From: Chelydra serpentina
Taxonomy: Eukaryota; Chordata; Testudines; Chelydridae
NCBI GenBank assembly: GCA_037349315.1
Contig: JBAIAC010000631.1
Span: forward strand, 1 to 64,000
Direction: 5' to 3'
DNA length: 64,000 bases
Below are positions 36,881 to 45,242 of the stretch, piece by piece; the first letter of the stretch is position 1; each line of letters begins with the position of its first letter. Below the pieces are notes generated by a model that saw only the letters and a program-made list of their open reading frames with translations, searched no databases and was not told the origin of the DNA. The position numbers were made by a program, and so were the translations under genes.

Positions 36881-39273
36881 TGAGGGTCGAGTGGGGGTGC
36901 GGGTGAGGATGAGAATGTGGGTGAGGGTGAGGGTGGGGGCGTGAGGGTGAGGGGGTGGTTTAGGATGAGGGTTGGGATTAGGGTGAGTGTGGCGGTGGTG
37001 TGAGGGTGAGGGTGATGGTGGGGATGAGGGTGAGAGTTAGGGCGAGGGTGGCGGTTAGGGTGAGGGTGAGGGTAGGGGTGGGGGTGAGGGTGTGGGAGGG
37101 GTTGAGGGTTATGCTGAGGGTGAGGGCGTGGGTGGGGGTGAGGGTGAGGGTGATGGTGAGAGTCGGGGTGGGCTGAGGATAAGGGTGAGGGAGAGGGTGG
37201 GGGTGGGGATGACGGTGAGGGTGAGGGTTGAGGTAGGAGTGAGGGTGAGGGTGAGGCTGAGAGTGAGGGTGGCGGTGACGGTAGGGTTGGGGGTCGGGGT
37301 TAGGATGAGGGTGCCGGTGAGGGTTAGGGTGAGGGTGAGGGTTAGGGTGAGGGTGTGGTTGGGGGTTAGGGTTAGAGTGAGTGTGAGGGAGAGGCTGGGA
37401 GTTGGGGGAGGGTGAGCGTGATGGTGAGGGTGAGGATGAGGGTGAAGGTGGGGGTGGAGGTGGGGCGGGGGTGGGGGTGATCGTGCGGGTGAGGGTTAGG
37501 GTTAGGTTTGGTGTGTGGGTTAGGGTTAGGGTGGGGGTGAGAGTGGGGATGATGGTGAAGGTGGGGGTCAGGTTGAGGGTGGGGATGGGGATGAGAGTGA
37601 GGATGAGGGTGACGGTGAGGGTGGGTGTGGGGATGAGGGTGAGGGATAGGGAGAGGGTGGGGTTGAGGGAGCGGGTGAGGGTGAGTGTTGGGGTGGGTGT
37701 GATGGTGATGGTTGGGGTGATGGTGAGGGTGAGGGTGGGGGTGGTTGAGGGTGAGGGTGGGGGTGGTTGTGGGGGTTAAGGTGAGGCTGTTGGTGAGGCT
37801 GAGGTTGGAGGTGGGGGTGAGGGTGGGGGTGAGAGTGAGAGTGAGGTGAGGGTGCGGGTGAAAGTGAGGGTGGGTGTGAGGGTGAGAGTGTGGTTGGGGG
37901 TGAGGATTAGGGTGAGAGTGTGCGTGAGTGTGAGGGTGAGCGTGGGGTTTGGGTGATGGTGAGGGTTAGGGAGAGGGTGGGCTGAGGGTGAGGGTGATGG
38001 TGCGGGTGGGGGTGAGGGTTAGAGAGAGGGTTGGGGTTGGGTTGGGGTTAAGGTCAAGGTGGGGGTGGGGGTGAGGGAGAGGGTGGGGCTGAGTGTGGGG
38101 TAGGGGGTGGGGGTGATGGTGAAGGTGTGGGTGGGGTGGGGGTGAGGGTGGGGTGAGCGTGCGGGTGATGGTGGGGTGAGGGTTAGAGTGAGGGTTGGGG
38201 TTGGGGTTAAGGTCAAGGTGTGGGTGGGGTGTGGGTGTGGGTGGGGGTGGGGTGAGCTTGCGGGTGATGGTTAGGGTTGGGGTGGGGGTTGGGGTCAGTT
38301 TGCGGGTGATGGTGGGGTGGGGGTGAGGGTTGGGGTTGGGTAGGGGGTGAGGGTGTGGGTGGGGGGTGGGTTAGGGTGAGGGTGAGGTTGGGGTTGGGGG
38401 TGAGTGTAAGTGTGAGGGTGGGATGTGGGTGAGGGTAAGGGTGTGGGTGAGAGTGGGGGAGGGGTTGGTTAGGGTCAGTGTGAGAGTGAGGGTAAGTGTG
38501 AGGGGTGAGGGTGAGGGTGTGGTTTAGGATGAGGGTTGGGGTGGGGGTTAGGGTGAGGGTGATGGTGGGGGTGGGGGTTGGGGTGAGTGTGAGGTTGTGT
38601 TTGGGGGTGAGTGTGGGGGTGAGGGTGAGGGTGGGGGTGAAGGTGGCGTTTAGGTTGAGGGTGGGGGGTTGGGGTTGGGGTGAGGGTGATGGGAGTGGGG
38701 ATTGGGATGAGTGTGAGGGTGAAAGTGGGCGTGAGGATGAGGGTTGGGGTGGGGGGTGAAGGTGAATGTGAGGGTGCGGTGAGGTTGAGGGTGATGGTGG
38801 GGGTGGGGTTGGTGGTAAGGGTGAGGGTTGGGTTGTGAGTGGGTGTGGGGGCGGGGTGAGGGTGGGGGTGTGGGTGCGGGTGGGGGTGAAGTTGAGGGTT
38901 TCGGTGGGGTTGAATGTGATGGTTGAGGTGGGGTGAGGGTGGGGGTGTGGGTGAGGGTGACAGTGAGGGTGCGGGTGGGGGTGCAGGTGAGGGAGAGTGT
39001 GAGGATGGGGAGGGGGTGGGGTTGAGGCTGAAGGTTAGGGTGAGGGTGGGATGTTTGGGTGAGGGCGAGAGTGGGGGTGGTGTGGGGATGAGGGTGTCGT
39101 TGTGTTGGGGTGGGGGTGAGGGTGGGGATGGGGGTGGGGGGTGATGGTGAGGGTAGGGGTGCGGGTGAGGTTGAGGGTGTGGGTGGTGGTTTTGGTGAGG
39201 GTGAGGGTAGGGGTGAGGGTAGGGGTGCAGGTGGGTGTGATGGTCAGGGTGAGGGTGAGGGTGGGGGTGCGGG
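36881..39273 (+). repeat. GGGTGA minisatellite left of the retrotransposon
   Basis: G-rich block paralogous to 19650-21990 on its left and to 7700-7990 on its right. It ends with the gcggg target duplication. Confidence 0.94.
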
Positions 39274-39689
39274 TGTGACAGTGTCCCCATAAAACTTTAT
39301 GGGGAGATACTTATAACTATATATGTGTAACGTTTTATGCTACATGTGCCATGTAACATATCTCTGTGAAAGTTATGACCTACTGAATTTATTCCTCCTG
39401 TTTGTAGGCATGTATCATTGTTGTGGTTGAAGTTATGAACATTGGTTTTATATTTGCCGGTTTTATGCATAGCTTTTGTAAGAACATGGGACCAGGTCCA
39501 GAGGAAGGAATGTGCAAGTTGAGTACAAGTACTTAACAGACAAAAGATGGTGCAGACCCCAATCCACATCGGGGCCCCAGTCAAGGATGCAACTGGTTAG
39601 ACTGGTTAGGGCACATGGACAGGTGACTTGCCCATGTGATCCCAAAACTCCAGGGCTACTGGATCCTACGCAGGGAGAGGAAGAAAGGC

Positions 39690-39696
39690 TATAAAA
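39690..39696 (+). promoter_or_regulatory. TATA box in 5' LTR
   Basis: TATAAAA sits in a context conserved in all three LTRs of this family seen here (24552-24558, 39690-39696, 45844-45850). It lies about 690 bases before the LTR end and is a reasonable core promoter for the genomic transcript. The transcription start is not determined. Confidence 0.6.
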
Positions 39697-40090
39697 GCCC
39701 TTGCAAGACCCTTCCATTTTGTCTTCAGCTGGCTAAAGGGAGAGGCTCTCCACCCCCCCAAGGACATTCCTGAGGGGAACTGAACAAAGGACAAAGACAC
39801 TAGGGGGTGTGTGCGGCTACTGGACCTAGGCTAATTCTACAGCCTGTAAAAAGGAAAATATCCGAATCTGGTGAGGCTTTTATCTGTGTTAACTTTGAAT
39901 AGACATAGATGTGCGTGTTTTATTTTATTTTACTAAGTAACTTGCTTTGTTCTGTCTGTCACTAACTGAACTCACTTAAATCCTGTTTTCTGTACTTATT
40001 AAAATCACTTTTTACTTATTAAGTTTCCTTGAGTACGAACAGGTGTGCATACCTTTCTATCTTTGAAATAGAAAGCGAACTGTTTATGAG

Positions 40091-40121
40091 TTTACCCTGT
40101 ATAAGCTTTATACAGGGTAAA
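40091..40121 (+). promoter_or_regulatory. Palindromic hairpin sequence in LTR
   Basis: TTTACCCTGTATA and its reverse complement flank a centre of about 5 bases, giving 13-bp arms. The equivalent in the 3' LTR (about 46198-46228) has a mismatch in one arm. In the truncated copy (24971-25027) the motif is partly duplicated. A role in RNA structure, packaging or protein binding is only inferred. Confidence 0.55.
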
Positions 40122-40381
40122 ACGGATGTATTAAGGGTTTGAGCCTCCTTGGAGTTGAGCAGCTGGGTGTCAAAGGCAAGAGCGCTTCCAGGGGCCTTAC
40201 AGTGGTGAGTGGACTTGGTTCGGACCTGGGTCTGTGTTTGCAGCAGATCAGTGGAATCTGGCTCAAGACAGACAGGATTCGGGAGTCCCAAGCTGGAAAA
40301 GGCCTGGAAGCAGGGGCAGAAGCAGCCTTGGCACACCAGGTGGCAGCACCAAGCAGGTCTCTGTGGCCCCAACCCGTCACA

Positions 40382-40672
40382 GTGGCGTAGTCGGCAGGAT
40401 CTGTGCACAGCTGATTGCTTTGACGTACTGGTAGTGATTTTATGTGAGTTTTAAGTGTGGTGGCTGGAAAACAGACAAAGTGTTTACTGGTTTGTTATTT
40501 TCTGTTTGCTTATTTCGGGTAAGGGAAGTAGGGACAGAAAAGGAAATCAAATAAGTTAGAGTGAAGATCAGGGAAGCTGGGAAAGTCTCTTAACTGAAGA
40601 GCTCCTGATCTGAGTGCAGTCCAGTTTCAGTGAACTGCAGAGGGGCGTGGCCCAGCACTAGACAGCAATAAG
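40382..40672 (+). promoter_or_regulatory. Leader with putative primer binding site
   Basis: One base after the 5' LTR comes TGGCGTAGTCGGCAGGAT (40383-40400). It begins TGG, as expected for pairing with a tRNA 3' CCA end. I could not match it confidently to a specific tRNA. The rest of the roughly 290-base leader is non-coding up to the gag ATG. Confidence 0.6.
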
Positions 40673-42529
40673 ATGTCTGTAAGCGAGGCCACGGTAAAAC
40701 TGGACCTTGCCAGACTCGAAATAACAGAGAAAGAAAACGAACATCGGAGACGAATCGAATTACGTACGCTGGAAATTAGTGCAGAGACAGAGGCCCACAA
40801 GAGAGCTATGGAAGCAGAAAGAATCAGGGAGGAGGCGGCCCACAAGAGAGCTATGGAAGCAGAGGAGGTGGCCCACAAGAGAGCTATGGAAGCAGAGGAG
40901 GCGGCCCACAAGAGAGCTATGGAGGCCCAGAAGCATGAACTGGCTGTTGCAAAGTTGAAGAGTCGAAACCCTTCAGCGGCCGGCTCCGCTTCCCCAAAAA
41001 TCCCCAAATGGGAGCGTCTATGCCCCCAGTATGATGAATCCAAGGATATAGCCGAATATTTTATCACCTTCGAGAGACTGTGCTCCCTCCATGCGATCCC
41101 TGAAGATCAAAAAATGACCACCTTGATAGCCAAATTGACTGGCAGAGCTCTGGACATATTCAATAAGATGCCCATTGGGGATGCCTCCAATTATGGTAAA
41201 TTTAAGGAACTGGTTTTGAAACAGTTTCAGGTTACACCTGAAACCTACAGGGTTAAATTCAGGAGTCTTAAGAGGGGAGATGGGTTAAGTTACGTGGCTT
41301 ATGCAAATGAAATGACAGTTCTGGTAGATAAGTGGGTGAGGGGAAAAGACATTACAAGCTTTGAAGGGATGTGTGATTTGGTTGCTCAGGAACAATTCCT
41401 GAATATGTGCAGTGATGAGGTAAAACAGTACTTGTGGGAGAAACAGGTAAAGGCCGTGGGTGAATTAGCTGGGTTTGCAGACTCTTATGAGCAGGCGCAA
41501 GCTGCAATTAAGCATAAACCACTGGCAGTGGGGTACAGGGTCGGGGGAAAGCAGAGTCACCGTTTTACCCCTGGGAAAAAGGAGGCTGGGCGTTCACCTC
41601 CCCATTCCCCTGTCACTCACCCCAAATTTCCTGCGCAAGCAGGGGATCTCAGAAGGTGCTTTCACTGCAATTCCCCAGGGCACCTGAGAAGCAGCTGTCC
41701 CACACTAAAGGAGAGTACACCCTCCTTGTCCCATGTTAGCTCGGTTGCCCTCAACGCTGAGGCCCCAGAGGGCACCCCTACCTCTTACCACACCAGCTTG
41801 GTGGACATGGGGCCTAGTGAAGCGGATAGGGAGCACATCAAGGTTGTCAAGATTGATGGCATGGAGTGTCTGGGGTGGAGGGATACTGCGGCTCAATTCT
41901 CGCTGGTCCAACCGAGTGTGGTTCCAGATGCTAGTGTTCTGACGGGGCAGACCACCCACATTAAGGGGGTGGGGCCGCAGAGGTTCCCTGTGCCCCTGGC
42001 TAAGGTTCATGTGGAGTGGGAAGGGATGGAAAATACTTTACTGGTGGGGATGCTCGAGGACATCCCCGCAGACATGTTGCTGGGGAATGATTTTTTCAGC
42101 AAAACTAGGGCTGTCAGTGTGGTAACTCGCAGCATGAAGAAAGGCTGTGAGGGGGAGGCTGTCCCGGGCGATAGCGGTAGGTCTCATGCAGCTGAACGGC
42201 CAACACATCCTACCCCAGGGGACACGGGGGTTGGTGACTTGAAGAGAGTCCCCAGGGATGGGGCGGGGACCTCAGAACCCACAGGGGAGTTGGGGGAGGA
42301 TCCCACTGACAGGACAGTACATGGAGGCCTCTGCCCAGCTGAAGACAACAGGCTCCCAGGGGCGGGGGCAGGGGAGAGGCAGTCAGTGCCCAGGGACGGG
42401 GACGCTGTCTCAAGGATTGTCTGTCAGGAATTTGCAGCTAACCAAAGGACGGACCCCTCCCTTGACAGTATAAGGAAGTGTATCTCGGAGGGAACTCCAG
42501 GAAGGGAGGGGGGGGGAGAAGTTTTTTGA
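40673..42529 (+). CDS. gag: Gag polyprotein with SCAN-like capsid, zinc knuckle and aspartic protease domain
   Basis: This 618-residue ORF is the structural protein of the retrotransposon. Residues about 10-95 are highly charged and helical, with four AHKRAMEA repeats starting at residues 41, 56, 67 and 78, a likely coiled coil. Residues about 112-280 form a capsid-like domain. Its C-terminal half (about 187-275, including the LVAQEQFLNM-type core) resembles the SCAN domain of vertebrate zinc-finger factors, a known relation for Gmr1-like Gag. A CCHC zinc knuckle follows (C329, C332, H337, C342) for nucleic-acid binding. A retropepsin-like region follows, with D404-T-A in place of the usual DTG/DSG and LLGNDFF at 469-475. 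The ORF stops just after a run of nine G (42508-42516), where the reading frame shifts relative to pol. I chose the first ATG after the leader. The DTA triplet makes protease activity doubtful. Confidence 0.88.
   Translation: MSVSEATVKLDLARLEITEKENEHRRRIELRTLEISAETEAHKRAMEAERIREEAAHKRAMEAEEVAHKRAMEAEEAAHKRAMEAQKHELAVAKLKSRNPSAAGSASPKIPKWERLCPQYDESKDIAEYFITFERLCSLHAIPEDQKMTTLIAKLTGRALDIFNKMPIGDASNYGKFKELVLKQFQVTPETYRVKFRSLKRGDGLSYVAYANEMTVLVDKWVRGKDITSFEGMCDLVAQEQFLNMCSDEVKQYLWEKQVKAVGELAGFADSYEQAQAAIKHKPLAVGYRVGGKQSHRFTPGKKEAGRSPPHSPVTHPKFPAQAGDLRRCFHCNSPGHLRSSCPTLKESTPSLSHVSSVALNAEAPEGTPTSYHTSLVDMGPSEADREHIKVVKIDGMECLGWRDTAAQFSLVQPSVVPDASVLTGQTTHIKGVGPQRFPVPLAKVHVEWEGMENTLLVGMLEDIPADMLLGNDFFSKTRAVSVVTRSMKKGCEGEAVPGDSGRSHAAERPTHPTPGDTGVGDLKRVPRDGAGTSEPTGELGEDPTDRTVHGGLCPAEDNRLPGAGAGERQSVPRDGDAVSRIVCQEFAANQRTDPSLDSIRKCISEGTPGREGGGEVF
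41870..42100 (+). other. Retropepsin-like protease domain inside the gag ORF
   Basis: Residues about 400-476 of the gag ORF hold a retroviral-type aspartic protease fold signature. The catalytic triplet reads D-T-A at residues 404-406, followed by a hydrophobic stretch and the C-terminal LLGNDFF motif. The related copy upstream keeps the canonical DTG at the same place (about 22628-22636). The G-to-A change here may therefore be a lesion or a subfamily variant. Confidence 0.7.
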
Positions 42530-42560
42530 AGAGGACGGGAAACTGTACAGGGAGGCCCCT

Positions 42561-43690
42561 GTGGGAAAAAACCAGGGTCCCGGTCAACCCTATAAGCAGT
42601 TGGTTGTACCCGACCAACACCGGGGGGAATTAGTGCGGGTAGCGCATGACGGCCCCTTTGCTGGTCACTTGGGGGTACAGAGGACGTATGACAGGCTGAG
42701 GAAGAATTTCTACTGGCCAGGGATACAGAATGACGTGCGGGATTACTGTAGAACTTGTGTGGTGTGTCAGGAAAGGAAGAGGCCAGGGGGACCCCATAAA
42801 GCTCCGCTGCGCCCCTTGCCCATCATCCAGGAAGCGTTCCAAAGGGTGGCGATAGACATAGTGGGTCCTATGCCACGCCCCACTCGGAGGGGGAACAAGT
42901 ATATCTTGGTGGTAGTAGACTTCACCACTCGGTACCCTGAGGCAATCGCTCTGTCTAACATAGAAGCGGAGACAGTGGCAAGAGCCTTGCTCACCATATT
43001 CAGCAGAGTGGGCTTTCCTAAGGAGATTTTGTCTGATCGGGGGGCAAACTTTATGTCGCAATTGTTCAATGAGCTATGGAAGGTGTGTGGAGTGAAACAG
43101 CTTAAAACGGCCCCCTACCACCCCCAGGCCAACGGGCTGGTGGAAAGATTCAATGGGACCCTAAAATCCATGCTGGGGATGTATACCCAGAAAAGGGGCC
43201 AGAGCTGGGACGAACTATTGCCATTCCTGCTGTATGCCTACAGGGAGGTACCCCAAGAGTCCACGGGATTTTCCCCATTCGACCTTCTGTATGGGAGGAA
43301 GGTGAGGGGACCTCTCGACCTCATCAGGGATACCTGGGAAGGGTGCAACACAGTAAGGGAGGAACCCGTGACTGAATATGTCCAGAGGTTCAGAAGGGAG
43401 TTGAAAGACATGATGGAAATTGTCCAAAACAACCTCCAGAGTAGTCAGGCCAAGCAAAAGGAGTGGTACGATAAGAATACCTGTAAGCGCACTTTTGACA
43501 TAGGAGATTTGGTCATGGTACTTAGCCCTGCCAAAAAGTTCAAGATGCAAAACTCCTGGGAGGGGCCCTTTGAAGTGGTGGAAGTGTCGAAGGAGGACAC
43601 TTATACAGTTAAAAAGCCCCTAGAAGGTGCTGGGCCCCAACTGGTACATGTTAACAGACTCAAGGCCTATCACAGTAGAGTGCCCGGGGT
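42561..43690 (+). other. Integrase domain of pol (upstream of RT)
   Basis: Residue numbers count from the codon at 42561. An HHCC zinc-binding module is present: H29, H36, C66, C69 (42645-42767). The catalytic core carries the DDE triad at D99 (AIDIVGP context), D159 (LSDRGANF) and E195 (NGLVERFN), with 35 residues between the last two, the usual spacing. A C-terminal GPY/F-type motif (WEGPFEVV, residues 333-340) and LVHVNRLKAY (361-370) follow, typical of Ty3/gypsy integrases. No chromodomain is evident. A linker of about 70 residues joins directly to RT. Confidence 0.93.
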
Positions 43691-44640
43691 AAACATGATC
43701 TGTTGTGCAGAAGGGGAAACTGAGTCACACCCACTCCCTGATCTGATGGCTGAATGCCAAGATGCGTCAGCCCTGGAAAGCATAGAAATCTGTAGTCAAC
43801 TAACTCCAGTCGAACGGAAGGAAGCGTTGTCAACGCTGCAGAAGTACAGCGAGGTATTTTCCAACAAACCAGGGAGGACGCACTTGCTGTCCCATAGAAT
43901 CCTCACGAAAGGGGCACAACCTCCGCCTTCCAGGCCTTACAGGGCTACTGGCCAGGTGAAGGAGCAAATTCAGGCCGAGATACAAAGCATGTTGGACTTG
44001 GGGGTGATTAAGGATTCGGGCAGTGCGTGGGCTTCACCTGTGGTCTTGGTCCCAAAGAGAGATGGCACCGTTAGATTTTGCGTGGACTATAGAAAACTCA
44101 ATGCTGTCACGGTGACCGATGCATACCCCATGCCACGAATTGATGACATGCTGGATGTGCTGAGCCAAGCAAGTACCTTAGTACCTTTGATCTGACCAAA
44201 GGTTACTGGCAGATCCCTCTGGAGGGAGAGGCCCAACAGAAGTCAGCTTTTATCACTGATATAGGGCTCTATGAATTTACAGTGATACCATTTGGGTTGG
44301 TGAATGCGGGTGCAACCTTCCAGAGACTGGTCAACCGAGTGTTAAACGGGTTGCAGAGTTATGCTAGAGCATACATAGATGACATTGCGGTGTTCAGCAA
44401 CTCCTGGGATGACCACAAGGAGCACCTGCAAGTGGTGCTAACTAAGCTCAAAGAGGCCTGGGCTAACTGTAAAACCCTCCAAGTGCAAGGTAGGGGCAGC
44501 CAGAGTCCCTTATCTGGGACACTGGGTTGGGGGGGGGAAATATCCCCCGACCCTCTTAAGGTGGAGGCCATCGTGAAATGGCCTGTATCCCAGACTAAAA
44601 GGCAAGTTCAATCCTTCATAGGCTTAGCAAACTATTACAG
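43690..44640 (+). other. Reverse transcriptase domain of pol (downstream of integrase)
   Basis: RT starts with the hydrophobic and PPPSRPY segment near 43915. It carries the LVPKRDGTVRFCVDYRKLN motif at about 44046-44100, then FDLTKGYWQIPL after the first frame lesion (about 44190), PFGLVNAGATFQ (about 44288-44323) and the catalytic YIDD box at 44372-44383. These are Ty3/gypsy-type RT motifs. The thumb region near 44450-44540 is read out of frame in this copy. Confidence 0.93.
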
Positions 44641-45183
44641 GAGGTTTGTGGAGGGGTTCAGTGACATTGTATCCCCAATCATGGACTTGTGTAAAAAGCA
44701 CCAGCCTAACAAGGTAATTTGGTCAAAGGTGTGCCAGGAAGGCTTCGATAAGGTAAAAGCACTCCTGTCTGCGGAGCCTGTGCTGGCCAGCCCGGACTTC
44801 GATAAGCCTTTTGATTTGTGCACCGATGCGTCAGACACAGGGTTGGGGGCTGTGCTGATGCAAACGGGGGAAGACAGCAGGAAGCATCCCATTGCTTTCC
44901 TGAGCAAAAAGCTGTCCTCTGCCGAACAGAATTACTCCGTCATAGAGAAGGAGTGCTATGCCATTGTGTGGGCTGTCAAACAACTAAGGCCATACCTCTT
45001 TAATAAGCGGTTCAGAATTCTAACTGACCATTCACCGCTGGTGTGGCTTCACCGCACTAAGGGCACAAACTCCAAGCTGCTACGCTGGAGTCTGGTCCTA
45101 CAGGAGTTGAAATGGAGATTATGCATATTAAAGGAAAGGAGAACTGGGTAGCCAATGCCCTGTCCAGGAAAGAGGAATTTTAG
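44640..45183 (+). other. RNase H domain of pol
   Basis: The tether (IGLANYYRRF) is followed by an RNase H-like domain. Its acidic residues are in the contexts CTDASDTGLG (D codon about 44824), VIEKECYAIVWA (about 44945) and ILTDHSPLVWL (D codon 45026-45028). The C-terminal end is out of frame after about 45114, and the original stop is at 45181-45183. This is the last domain of pol: nothing integrase-like lies downstream. Confidence 0.88.
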
Positions 45184-45232
45184 GTGTACTGCCTCCGCCA
45201 TGGACAGTGTCCAAGTCTCTGGCAGTAAGTTC

Positions 45233-45242
45233 AGGAGGAGGG
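45233..45242 (+). promoter_or_regulatory. Polypurine tract
   Basis: AGGAGGAGGG lies directly before the 3' LTR, where plus-strand priming would start. The same sequence precedes the LTR of the truncated copy (about 24118-24127). Confidence 0.8.

Larger units (their letters stand above)
39274..40381 (+). repeat. 5' LTR of the Gmr1-like element
   Basis: This 1108-bp LTR runs from TGTGAC to GTCACA, a 6-bp terminal inverted repeat. It contains a TATAAAA box at 39690-39696, a plausible promoter for the element, and an ATTAAA at 39998-40003 as a candidate polyadenylation signal. Near the end is a hairpin-forming inverted repeat (40091-40121). It matches the 3' LTR along its whole length with scattered substitutions. 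It lacks the SINE found in the 3' copy and keeps about 47 bp and 10 bp that the 3' copy has lost. Confidence 0.93.
42508..45183 (+). pseudogene. pol: Pol with integrase-RT-RNase H order, frame-disrupted
   Basis: The frame that continues from gag-protease is entered at the nine-G run at 42508-42516 and stays open, without needing an ATG, through integrase into RT. A one-base deletion near 44170 ends that frame with a stop at about 44193-44195. RT continues in another frame from about 44172. Between about 44455 and 44540 the sequence is locally out of frame, restored within a G run near 44528-44537. A last one-base loss near 45114 puts the true RNase H end and the stop (45181-45183) in a different frame from the stop reached at 45151. 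These are small indels in otherwise well-preserved sequence, so the copy decayed recently. The gag/pol junction could be a programmed slip site or another lesion. Confidence 0.85.

Noticed and set aside
40139..40390. LTR ORFs of about 80-130 codons on both strands (also 23196-23783 and 46246-46581)
   Set aside because: No recognisable domains, overlapping on both strands, and not consistently preserved among the three LTR copies.
45184..45242. env gene in the complete retrotransposon
   Set aside because: Less than 60 bases separate the pol stop from the purine tract. No membrane-protein ORF exists elsewhere in the element.
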